Translations under genes and position numbers: made by a program
The notes under the pieces: model-generated
Told to the model about the DNA's origin: nothing
Database searches by the model: none
Seen by the model: the letters and a program-made list of their open reading frames with translations, nothing else
Part shown: positions 23,097 through 33,735 of the stretch, piece after piece
Layout of the letters: each line of letters begins with the position of its first letter
Position numbering within the stretch: the stretch's first letter is position 1
Assembly: GCA_030789695.1 (NCBI GenBank)
Contig: CM061141.1
Span: forward strand, 272,645,655 to 272,709,654
Source of the DNA: Scilla litardierei
Taxonomy: Eukaryota; Streptophyta; Magnoliopsida; Asparagales; Asparagaceae
Direction of reading: 5' to 3'
Length of the DNA: 64,000 nt

Positions 23097-24817
23097 TGTA
23101 GTGCCCTGGGAAGCTACTGCACATGTACTAGAGGGGGGGTGAATAGTACTTTTAAATAATAGGGAGAGTTATTCCTAATTATCGTGCAATTAACAAACAA
23201 CAATGCGGAATAACAACGATCAACAAGAATAAATGCAAACGCAAACAAATGGTTTAATGGGTTCGGATCCACCCAAGTCTCCCCGACTTGTTCCCGGTGA
23301 TCCTACGTCCCAACCACCCGGATCCCTTCCGGATACTTGAGTTAGAAACCCTAACTCAAGATTTCCAATATGACCACTTGCGAAAACCTCACAAGTGCAA
23401 ACGACCTACAATCGATATCCGTGATTCCCACAACCCGGGATCATGCAAACTCTCACAACCGAGAGTGTACAATTCAAATATAACTGAAATGAAATGCTTA
23501 CCAACAAAATACCTATGCCTTGAGATTTCTTACCAAATTAGGGCAAAGAGGATTTTGATGGAGGAAGATGGGACCAAACCCTAGCTTCAAGAAGATGACC
23601 AACAATGGAAGCCTAGGGTGGAGATGGTGACCTAGAATCAAGCTTCTAGCTTGAATGGCTCACAATGGAGAGAATCTCTCTTGAGGATATAGGACTCAAG
23701 ATCTTGAGGGAGAGATTCTTGTGAGAAGAGAGAGCTTGGAAATAGAGTTGATAGCTCTTCTCTTTTTATCTGAAAATATCTCCAATATGTTGCTTAACCC
23801 CTTCAAGAAATGAATCAGGATTCTATTTATAGGGGCAAGGAAAAACGAGTTCAAAAAGATCCCAACGGCTCTTTTCTGAACCAGACTAGTCGGTCAAAGA
23901 AGGATCACTGACCGACTAGTTCATCAACTAGTCGGTCGGTGATATAACGTAGACCGACTAACGGTTGAACAGCCAAAAGGTGAAGTTCCAGGCAAAGACA
24001 ACTAGTCGGTCTAAGAAGACTTGCCGACCGACTAGTTTCCCAACTAGTCGGTCGGTGAATGATCTTTGACCGACTAACGTCGAAATAGGATAGGTTGACT
24101 TCAATATGACTTAGTCGGTTTAAGAACAAATGCTGACCGACTAGTTTCTCAACTAGTCGGTCGGTAAACGTTCTTTGACCGACTAACTCGAAACAGTAGC
24201 TCAGGCTGAAAATGAGTGAACACAACTAGTCGGTCTAAGAAGGATTACTGACCGACTAGATCGTCATCTAGTCGGTCGGTGACTCTTCTTTGACCGACTA
24301 ACTGTAGTCATAGAAAGAGCTGAATTAGAGAAGGCAAGCTAGTCGGTTTAAGTAGAGTTTCCGACCGACTAGATCGTCATCTAGTCGGTTGGTGACTCTT
24401 CTTGAACCAACTAACATGCACTCAAAGCCGAGGGAAGAAGCGATAGGCTTCGAAAAAGTTTCTAATGGCTTCTAAGAATATCCTAGCTCTAAGATATGAG
24501 CGAAATGAAGATTATAAAGTAAGTCCTACTCAAGGCTTAACATTCTAATCTATGAAGCTAGAAGACTATAAAATAAACCTTACGAACCGTCTTCAAAGCT
24601 TCAATCTTCATTCCTCTTGACTTCAATATTGCTCCTCGAGCTTCAACGAAGCTCCAGGCATACGATCACGTGAATTGAGAAGTCTTGAGACGTCGCTTTT
24701 GTTGTACGTGGTATTTTGGCGACGATCTCCATAACTGCGCTCACAAACTGTTAGTTCATGATATATTTATGTTTGCTCATCATCCAAAACCAAATCCGGG
24801 GAGTCCAATACTCAACA
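23097..24817 (-). repeat. Element F 5' LTR
   Basis: 1721 bp, the same length as the 3' LTR with about ten substitutions noted. The five-unit palindrome array is at 23886-24415 and the TATA box at 23823-23832. Transcription would run toward lower coordinates into the PBS and gag. Confidence 0.92.
23823..23832 (-). promoter_or_regulatory. TATA box of element F 5' LTR
   Basis: CTATAAATAG on the minus strand lies about 55 bp downstream of the palindrome array. It is the expected core promoter for F RNA. Confidence 0.75.
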
Positions 24818-24822
24818 CTTAT

Positions 24823-25929
24823 TTCCTTTGGCATCGAACTTGTCGCCTTCCTCGTGAACATAAACTGGACTTCCAAACTCCTGAAGATGACTAGATTAAC
24901 TGGCTGCCCTAGCCAAACATCCTCTTGTATTTTCCTGCAGATAGTTGAAGATAGAATTCTGCTCAGCAAAGAAGCTTCGGTCGATATAGCTTCGGCCCAA
25001 AATCCATTCGAAAAAGCTGATGTAAATCGAGACTCATCGCCTTCTCTAGAAGTGTCATTTTCATCCTCTATGTAACTTCATTCGAGCATAGATCTTCTGG
25101 TGTAGTGTAGTTCCTCTTTACTCATTGCTCCTCATAGATTACTTAAACATAGCAGAAGTAAACAAACCACCATTATCAAATCTCAGCACTTTAAGCTTCT
25201 TCCTTATTTGGCTCTCGACAAGAGTCTTTCACACCTTGAACTTTTCAAATGCCTCTGATTTTTCTGTCAGCACATACATCCAAACTTTCGTGGAGAAATC
25301 ATCGATGACAGATATGAAGTAACAAACTCCACCTAGAGAGTAAACTGGTGCATAGCCCCAAACATCAATGTGAATATACTCAAGAATCCCTTGAGTGTCA
25401 TGATTTCTCTCACCGAAACTAACATTCGTCTGCTTTCCATAAACACAATCATCACAAAACTCTAGCTCCTTGAAGTTCACCGCTTTAATCAAACCATGCT
25501 TCCTTAAAGCCTCCAAACTTTTCTCCATGACATGTCCAAGTCTGAGATGTCGTAGCCTGATCGAATCAATCTCATGCAAACTCGCAACCCTAATACTGGA
25601 CTGTTTCACCTCTCATCACCACCATCGAACCCTTCAATATTTTTAAAGCTTCATTATCTATCGTAACCTTGCAACGCATGGAATTCAATGCCCCCAAAGA
25701 AGTCAGTGATTTCCATAGCTCTGGAACATGACACATATTGGTGAGTGTGTGCACCATGCCATAAAACATCCTGATTCTCATCGAACCAATTCCAATAGCC
25801 TTGCACTCGCCATCATTGCTCATAAATATGGATCAATTCTACTTCCTTCGGTAGGTATAAAAGCACTCCTTATTTGGCATCATGTAAAATGACGCCCGCC
25901 CCTAAATCCATGACCCACCATGACCCATG
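24823..25929 (-). pseudogene. Copia element E, protease to integrase
   Basis: Order on the minus strand: a decayed protease at about 25920-25600 (active-site region reading MDLGAG, then MSNDGECKAIGIGSMRIR), a GAG pre-integrase domain (LRHLRLGHVMEKSLEAL with CDDCVYGK near 25450), and the integrase core (YIHIDVWGYAPV, VIDDFSTKVWMYV) to about 25229. It continues through stops as RKKLKVLRFDNGG and later FWAEAIS. At 24823 element F interrupts it and the reading resumes at 17706. Several nonsense codons and frameshifts make it inactive. Confidence 0.8.
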
Positions 25930-26864
25930 CATGATTCTCAATATCTAACGAGCATGCTATGAGAACATCATAGGCTTCATCGCTCCTCATCACATCCGTC
26001 TGCACAACTACAACTGACGAAGATGTTGGCATATCCTCCTTCTCTCTATTCCTCTCCTTTGGGAAGTCTCTCTTCCAATGACTAGGTTTCTTGCAAATAT
26101 AGCATGCCATTCCTCTAGTCCTCGATCTTGATATCCTCCTATTTCTACCTCTCGTATTTCTTCTCCCTGAAGAAAGTAGGCCATGGCTGTCTAAACCTTC
26201 TCCGCTCAAATCAACTCATGCCATTTGATCTCTCAACTCCTTATTGTAGAGCCCTACCTTCACGTCCTTAAAACTGAGAGTATCCCAACTATAGACTATG
26301 GTATTGATGAACATCATGTATTGCTCCGGCAATAATAGGAGCATGAATCATCACATTTTACGCCACCTCTACAGTCAATCCAATGGCGTGCATCTCCATC
26401 ACTAAGCCACTAAAGATATCCAGTGATCCTTCAATGACATATTGCATCTTGAATGTGAAGAAAGTCTTCGGTAAGATCATCCTTTTAGTGAATGACTTTT
26501 TCAAATACAACTTCTCGATCTTTTCCCATAACTCATTAGTCGTAGTCTCCTCGAACACGTGATTAATTATCTCATTTGATAAACTGAGCGAGATGGTTAT
26601 CATTACTGAGTCCTCCATATCTGACTTCTCCCTTTCTGAGATATCAGGTGGTAAAGTCTCCATGTCGTACATCACCCTATAGACACTATCTTCCCTCAAG
26701 ATTGCCTTCATCTTGTACTGTCATATTTCAAAGTTTTCCTTGATGTCAAACTTATCAATTTTGTATTGTGCTCCTCCGACCGTTGCATAGGAGCCACTTG
26801 CATACGAACTCGAACAAATTGCTTTTCCAATTGTGCCATCTTTTGTAGAAAAACTCTTTGTCAT
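25930..26864 (-). pseudogene. Copia element E gag
   Basis: Starts at ATG 26864-26862 (MTKSFSTKDGTIGK), shortly after the PBS. A UGA interrupts it where Trp is usual, and it continues as MKAILREDSVYRVMYDMETL with a UBN2-type body (NELWEKIEKLYLKKSFTKRM). The zinc knuckle at about 26110-26065 reads CYICKKPSHWKRDFP, so the last zinc ligand Cys is replaced by Phe. Frame breaks occur near 26350 and 26220. This family is distinct from C, D and F. Confidence 0.8.
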
Positions 26865-26886
26865 CGTCTTGGACTTGTTTCACAAA

Positions 26887-26901
26887 CTTGCTATAATACC
26901 A
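26887..26901 (-). promoter_or_regulatory. Primer-binding site of copia element E (decayed)
   Basis: TGGTATTATAGCAAG on the minus strand differs by two bases from TGGTATCAGAGCAAG. It lies two bases inside the LTR end at 26904. Confidence 0.75.
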
Positions 26902-26903
26902 AT

Positions 26904-27605
26904 TGTTATGTTCTGATAACAACCATTGTGGGTGATTGGATTACCTCTCTTGGGGTCCTATGTCCTATTCAAAAGCTTATCAAGAAAGCAATATCTTGCA
27001 GAATTTCAGGATCATTAGAAGTAATGAATAAAGCAGATGAATTTCTCCTGCAAACCTGCAACACAGCTATATATACAAAAATAACACAAAAAAGATAAAC
27101 ACGCACGTGACAACAAGATTTATATTGGTTCCACCTAATACTTGTGTACGTCCGGTTGGAGAGATCACTAATGCTTCAATAATATTGAATTACGAGTTAT
27201 GGTGCTTGGTTGAAGGGAAACAACTAAACCTACTAAGAAATTGGAGAATAAAACTATGCAGAAACACTTCCAAAAACCCTCTCAAGGCCCTCAATTTATC
27301 CTTTGTATTTTCTACATGTAGCCATAAACTTGTACAGAAAATCTCACGTGAAAACCGCTCAAAAATCACATCAAAAGGCCAAAACATAGCTTTTATAGCC
27401 TTAACGGGTCTGTCCAAAATTGGGTATATCCCCTTACTATGATCCCTTATGTGTGTTCGCCGCATGCGTTCACTGTTTGCGTTCGCTGCATGCTGTTGCG
27501 GTCCGTCACAAGTCGTGCTCGTGCATGGGCTATGCATGGGCCCGTGCATGCCCCACACATGCGACATCCAGTGGGTCACCCGTGTTTGGTCGGTTGTTGG
27601 GCTTT
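26904..27605 (-). mobile_element. Copia element E 5' LTR, downstream portion
   Basis: On the minus strand it contains a TATA box GGCTATAAAAGC (27400-27389) and ends CATAACA before the PBS. The upstream portion is displaced to 52230-52373 by the S1 insertion. Open frames here (for example 27190-27828) have no known domain. Confidence 0.75.
27601..27605. repeat. Target duplication of S1, left copy
   Basis: GCTTT here and ACTTT at 52225-52229 differ at one base. The E LTR rejoins smoothly when S1 and one copy are removed. Confidence 0.7.
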
Positions 27606-28591
27606 TGTGACAACCTGGGACTGTTGGTACTATTTTTAGAACGCTCATATCTGTATAATAATAATTTGAAACAATAATATAATAGCAATATATTATATTT
27701 ATTACTACATAGAGTAATATATTTTTAAAAAATAAGGGAAGAAGTAAGACCATTCTCCTCTCATTCAAAGACTCAGCCACCAACGTTTTACACACTCGAC
27801 CACACATGATTATCCTCCCAACTGCCATAATTAATTCTCGACAGCCAGTTCCTCCTTTGTTCAGAGGAGAAAATCCCTATCTGATTCAACACGTAAATTA
27901 TTTCCCCTCCCCCACCCATTTAATTACGGTTGCTCAGAACCACTACCATGTCTATACTCCCAATTTCATCTACATTAGGAGAAGAGAGCCAAAAGCCTGA
28001 GCTAATAGCCAACCCAAGCCCCACACACTCACAGACCTCACCTAACACCCCAGCAACCCCCTTCAAAACAAAACCCCACCTCCTCACAACCCTACAACCA
28101 TATTAATCCACATGCCCTCAGCTGAGGAACACATCTCCCTTCAATTCCAAACTCTCTCTCTCTCACATCCTCTATCACACGTACGGAAAAGAAAACCACA
28201 GCTCATCTTCTTTCATTCTTCACATAGCCTTCTTCTTCTTCAAAATCGAAACACAAGAAAACCCAACAATCAACACCATTCTTCTTTTTATTCTTCTCCT
28301 CCCTCTCTCCCCTTTCGCTTTTCATTTGGCAACAAAACAAGGAGGGCCGAACCCCTATCCTGGCCGGCCAAAATAGGGGGCCACACCCCCCTGTCCAGCC
28401 GCCAGCTAAAGTCCGACCACTGAGGGCCGATAGCCCCCTTCCAATGCGCAACGTGAATTTCGGGCCGCCTCTTCCTCTCTCTCGCTGCTTGGGACGACGG
28501 CGAGACACGCGAGTTCCGGTTCTCTCCATTCTTCGCCGAATGTCGCCTACCAAGTGTTTGATGAAATTCTCCAACGAAATCAGGATAAATT

Positions 28592-29877
28592 TGTAATGCC
28601 CTGATAGCTACTTCACAAGTACTATAGGGGGGTGAATAGTACTTTAAAATAATCAAGAGTATAATTCCTAATTATTATGCAAACACAACCAATAATGCAG
28701 AATGAAAGATTGACAACAATAAAAGACCAACGCAAACAAGCGATGTAACGGGTTCGGATCCACCCAAGTCTCCCCGACTTGTTACCGGCGATCCTACGCC
28801 CCAGACACCCGGATCCCCTCCGGCTACTTGAGTTAGAATCCTCTAACCCAAGTTTTGCACTATGAAATTCTTGTAGAAAACTACTACAAGATCAAATCAT
28901 ACACAAAACGAAACGTGACTCCCATAAACCGGGATCACGAACTCCTCTCACAACCGAGAGATAAACTGAAAATATCAATTTAAATGAAACAATAAACACT
29001 TACCACAAAACCCTATGCCTTGAGTAAAACTTACAGATTTTAGTGCAAGAAGGATTTTGAGGAAGAAGATTGCACCAAACCCTAGCTCCACCAAGATGAA
29101 CAGCAATAGATGGCTAGGGTGGAGTTGGTGACTTGGATTCAAGCTCTTAGCTTGAGTAGCTCACAATGAATGAGAATCTCTCTTGAGGAATCAGGGCTCA
29201 AAGAGTAATGGAGAGATTCTTGTGAAGTGAGGGAGCTTAGAAATGAGAATTGAATGCTCTTCTCTTTGATCTCAAAATCTCAATAATGGCAGCCTTGAAT
29301 GCTAGCTTGAAGCATCAAGTATATATAGGGGGGAGAGAGAAGAGTTCAGCAAAAATCGTGGCATTAAATGCCCAACGGATCTATTTCTGAAGCTGCTTAA
29401 TCGGTCTAAGAAGGATCACTGACCGATTAGTTTTGCAACTAGTCGGTCGGTGAACCTTCTTGGACCGACTAGAAGATAGACAGGGAAGATAGTGAAATAA
29501 TAGAACTAGGCGGTCTAAGAAGAAACACCAACTGACTAGTTTGACAACTAGTCGGTCGGTGAACCTTCTTGGACCGACTAATTGATCAACAGTAGATAAG
29601 CTGAATTTCACAAGGAAAACTAGTCGGTCTAAGAAGGATTGCCAACCGACTAGTTTGACAACTAGTCGGTCGGTGAACCTTCTTTGACCGACTAACTTGT
29701 CAACAGTAGCTCGGCTGAAATGAGCTAGGATAACTAGTCAGTTCAAGAAGGATTCCCAACGGACTAGATTGTCATCTAGTCGGTTGGTTCTTCTTCTTGA
29801 ACCAACTAAGAAGCATACAAAGCCGTGAAATGAAGCGATAAGCTTCGGGAAAGTTTCTATGGGCTTCTAAGACAATC
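28592..29877 (-). repeat. Element D 3' LTR, 5'-truncated
   Basis: Matches 47853-49137 closely. The first 326 bp or so of the LTR (equivalent to 49138-49463) are missing. After gcttctaagacaatc (ending about 29877) the sequence switches to element C internal DNA. TATA (TATATATA) lies at about 29320-29329 and a palindrome array at 29397-29810. Confidence 0.85.
29397..29810. repeat. CTAGTCGGTC palindrome array, D 3' LTR
   Basis: Four units of the same design as in F, with several arm mutations (for example AATCGGTC and CTAGGCGGTC). Confidence 0.8.
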
Positions 29878-30335
29878 TTGGACGAGCAGGAATCAAACCC
29901 TAGGAGCTGAAAAACAAGATGGAACCCTAACTCTAGGTCGGCAGGAGGAGAGGGAGTGATCAGCGACGGAGGAGATGGCCGGAGTTGGTCGGAAAACGGC
30001 GGAGGGAGAGGAGGAGGACGAAGGGGCTCGGGGGTTTTGGTTGAGATATGGAGGTTCGAACCGACTAAAGAGAGAAATAGTCGGTTAGATAGGAAATAAA
30101 TCGATTGGAAGTCGAAAAGACCAAGCAGTCTCCGATGCACTTAGTCGGTCACAGTTCAAGCACTGACCGACTAGATGACGATCTAGTCGGTCGGCCAATG
30201 AGCTTGAACCGACTAATTGCAAACAGTAACTGAAGCCAAAATTCTGAGCAAGAGTTAGTCGGTCTGCGTTCATTTTCTGACCGACTAGATCGCAGTCTAG
30301 TCAGTCGGTCACTGAACATGAACCGACTAACAGAG
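29878..30335 (-). promoter_or_regulatory. Element C internal promoter-like cassette, truncated
   Basis: On the minus strand: two palindrome units (30335-30141, arms CTAGTCGGTC and GACCGACTAG), an AATCGATTTATTTCC box (30105-30091), and a hairpin with 9-bp arms AACCGACTA (30059-30067) and TAGTCGGTT (30078-30086). A pyrimidine-rich leader with an AGGGTTTGATT-like string follows. Element D has the same order at 39400-38887 just before its ORF3. Here the ORF itself is lost at the deletion point near 29877. Confidence 0.55.
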
Positions 30336-30580
30336 TTCAAAATTTTGAAAATTAGAAATTTTGAGTTCTCTCTTAATCGCACTTCGACGAAACATCGTAA
30401 TACTCTCATTAATCATTATACTACCCCATTAAACGTCGAAAATCTTAAATTTGACATTTATGAACAAATCGAGCGAAAGTTCCAAAAATTCAACAAAAAT
30501 ACCATAAAATTCCAATAAATCTAGCATGTGCAAATATAACGAAATTCAATAGTATGCAAGATTATTGAACAAAATGAATC
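30336..30580. other. C internal spacer between pol and 3' cassette
   Basis: AT-rich, non-coding. It resembles 39404-39625 in D (shared gaaattttgagttctctc and aaatctagcatg strings). Confidence 0.6.
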
Positions 30581-33500
30581 CTAAATCTCGGATTCACCCA
30601 TAATCCCCAATTCTCGACGCAACCGCACAAAGGAGTCTTCCTTTAGTGGTTTCATGAAAATATCGGCGATTTGCTTCTGGGTTTCAACGTACACTAAAAT
30701 GATGTCATTTTTAGCAACATGATCATCTAAGAAATGGTGACGGACATCTATGTGTTTAGAACGGGAATGGTGTACCGGATTCTTAGAGAGACATATTGCA
30801 CTTTGGTTGTCCACCATGATAGGGCAAGTATCACAGTTTATACCAAAGTCATTAAGAGTGTGTCTCATCCAAAGAACCTGAGCACACGCGGCACCGGCGG
30901 CAATATATTCCACCTCGGTGGTTGAAAGTGATACGGAATTCTGCTTCTTGAAAAACCAAGAAACAAGAGAATTTCCTATAAAATGGCAAGTGCCAATAGT
31001 ACTTTTCCTGTCGGATTTGCATCCCGCATAATCTGCGTCACTATATGAGATTAACTCATATGTGCTAGATTTTGGATAAAGTAATCCAAAGTCGAGAGTG
31101 TAACTTAAATAACGGAAAATTCATTTTACCGCTACTAAGTGAGATTCCTTAGGTTGAGACTGATAACGAGCACATACACATACGGCAAACATAATATTGG
31201 GCCTACTTGTGGTAAGATATAGTAAACTACCTATCATACCTCGATATAGACAAATGTCTACATCTTTACCGCCTGTATCCTTATCAAGATGCGTAGTCAT
31301 GCTCATTGGAGTCTTCTTCCCGGAAGCATTCTCCATTCCACATCGCTTAAGCAACTCCACCGTGTACTTCGTTTGGTGGATGAAGATTGCATCGTTCATT
31401 TGGCGAATTTGGAGACCTAAGAAATACTTGAGCTCACCCATGTGGCTCATCTCAAATTGATCCTTCATCACATTAGAAAACTCTTCGCAAAGAGTGAAGT
31501 TAGTAGCACCAAAAATGATATCATCAACATAAATTTGAACTAAAATAATATCATTATTCGAATACTTAACAAATAATGTCGAGTCAACTTCTCCCATTTT
31601 AAAACCTAAAACCAAAAGAAAATTCTTTAAACGGTCATACCAAGCTCGAGGAGCTTGTCTCAAACCGTAAAGTGCTTTCTTAAGTTTGAAAACGTGATTT
31701 GGAAATTTTTCATTTATAAAACCCGGAGGTTGAGAAACATAAACTTCCATAACAACATCTCCGTTTAAAAACGCACTTTTAACATCCATTTGAAAGAGTT
31801 TAAAATCTTTATGGCATGCAAAAGACAATAATAATCTAATAGATTCTAATCTTGCTACCGGAGCGAAGGATTCTTCCAAATCAATACCTTCCTCTTGACG
31901 GTAGCCTTGAGCAACCAACCGAGCTTTGTTCCGGACGACGATTTGGTTTTCGTCGGTCTTGTTCTTGAAAATCCACTTCGTTCCTATAACGGTGTGGTTC
32001 TTTGAAGGCAATGGAACAAGCTCCCAAACCTCATTCCTTTCGAATTGAATGAGTTCCTCCTCCATGGCAAGGATCCAAGCACTATCTTCGCACGCTTCGT
32101 TAATATTCTTTGGCTCTAACGAGGAGGCAAAGGCACAATGAGCGAAGTAGTTGACTTGAGATCTCGTCTTGACACTATCAAGGATGTTGCCAATGACTTG
32201 CTCATGAGACTGGTCACGAACGGTATGAAGCTGTTTGGGAATTCCCTGATCACTAGGAACATTCTCAAAAGATTCATTAGTCGGGTTAGTCTCAATAGAA
32301 TCAGTAGAATTAGAATTACCAATTGAATCACATAAGACATCCATGGAGTCATCATCATTAGTAATTCTAGTTGGGACAAAACCTTCATTAAATGAAACAT
32401 GAAGTGATTCCTCGATCGTTGAGGTTCGTTTGGTGTATATCTGGTAGGCTTTGCTACGGGAGGAATATCCAACAAATATCCCCTCATCGGATCTTGGATC
32501 AAATTTGTCCAAACTTCCATACGTGTTTTTAATAAAACATTTTGAACCAAAAACACGAAAATGTTTAACTTGAGGCAACCTACCAAACAACAATTCATAA
32601 CAAGTTTGTTTAGTGCCGGGCCTCAAAAGTATCCTATTAATCACATAGCAAGCGGTATGTACCGCTTCCGCCCAAAATTGATGGCCAAGTTGGCTATCAT
32701 CAAGCATTGTGCGAGCACATTCCACTAGCGTCCTATTCTTTCTCTCAACAACACCATTTTGAGGAGGTGCGCGAGGGAAAGAAAAGGTGTGTGTAATACC
32801 AAATTCATCACAAAAGTTCTCAAAAGACTCATTCTCAAATTCCCCTCCATGATCACTACGAATAGTGACAATGGTGGTTCCAATGAGATTTTGTACTTTC
32901 TTAACAAAAATTGTGAAGTTTTCAAAAGCATCATTTTTATTACTTAAGGAAAATACCCAAGTAAATCTAGAAAAGTCATCAACGATGACAAGTCCATATC
33001 TAGCATTACCTAATGAAGCAACTCTAGTTGGCCCAAAAAGATCTAGATGTAATAGCTCTAGAGGCCGCTTAGATGAAATGCTTTTCTTAGGTTTAAATGA
33101 AGAGTTTGGAAGCCTGCCTCGTTGACACGAGTCACAAAAGCTTTTCTTTTAAAAGACACGCTTAGGGAAGCCTCTAATAGAATTTAACTTGGAAAGTTTA
33201 AAAAGTGTTCCAAAATTCACATGACCAAAACATCGATGCCATAAGTGTTGTTCACTTGTGTTGGCAATGAGACATTGTTCATGCGATCTTGGAAGATCTA
33301 GGATATATATATCCTTATGGCGTGTGCCGGAAAACAATAAATCATTATTATCTTTTCTTAAAATATGGCACATTCCTTTCGCAAAGCTAACTTTGTAACC
33401 TTTGTCACAAAGTTGGCTTATTGAAATAAGATTGTGGTTTAATCCTTTAACAAGGTAAACATCACTTATTAGTGGTTTAGAAGGATTACCCACTTTGCCA

Positions 33501-33640
33501 ACACCTAAGATGGTTCCGCTCTCGTTTCCTCCAAAGACGACGCGGTTTCCATTTGCAATGGGCACCACTCCGGAGAGCAATTGAGCGTCACCCGTCATGT
33601 GTTTTGAACACCCGCCATCGAGTATCCAATTATTCTTGGA
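30581..33640 (-). pseudogene. Element C pol: protease, integrase, RT, RNase H
   Basis: Pol cleaves the polyprotein, copies the RNA and integrates the cDNA. Protease to GAG pre-integrase lies at about 33640-33149 (MTGDAQLLSG, FGGNESGTILGVGKVGNP, then [19 protein letters not shown]). A frameshift near 33145 disrupts the integrase core. From 32725 the frame is open for 534 codons: integrase C-terminal part ([31 protein letters not shown]) and RT ([28 protein letters not shown], catalytic YVDD in [11 protein letters not shown]). A TGA at 31121-31123 stands where D has Arg. RNase H follows (YSDADYAGCKSDRKST, KPLKEDSFVRLRRELGI) and stops at 30581. Same family as D. Confidence 0.88.
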
Positions 33641-33735
33641 GCCAAATTTGGATTTGTTGCTCCGTTTCTTTCTCTTGAGTACCTATAGATAGAAAATATT
33701 GTATCATGGTATCCAAGGTCATTAGGTCCAAAAGA

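Larger units (their letters stand above)
17712..24817 (-). mobile_element. Element F, gag-only non-autonomous SIRE-like copia (TR-GAG type)
   Basis: A complete 7106-bp element on the minus strand. Both LTRs are 1721 bp (5' LTR 23097-24817, 3' LTR 17712-19432) and differ at only about ten positions that I could spot, roughly 0.6 percent. PBS, one long gag ORF and a polypurine tract are present, and a perfect 5-bp target duplication flanks it. No protease, integrase, RT or RNase H is present: gag stops at 20689 and 1.26 kb of non-coding DNA leads to the 3' LTR. It must depend on pol supplied in trans. Elements C and D here have related LTRs and gag plus pol. Low LTR divergence and an intact gag indicate recent activity. 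Confidence 0.92.

Noticed and set aside
28112..28656. Open frames next to the D LTR
   Set aside because: They lie in the C-rich leader of S1, partly run into the LTR, and have no known domain.
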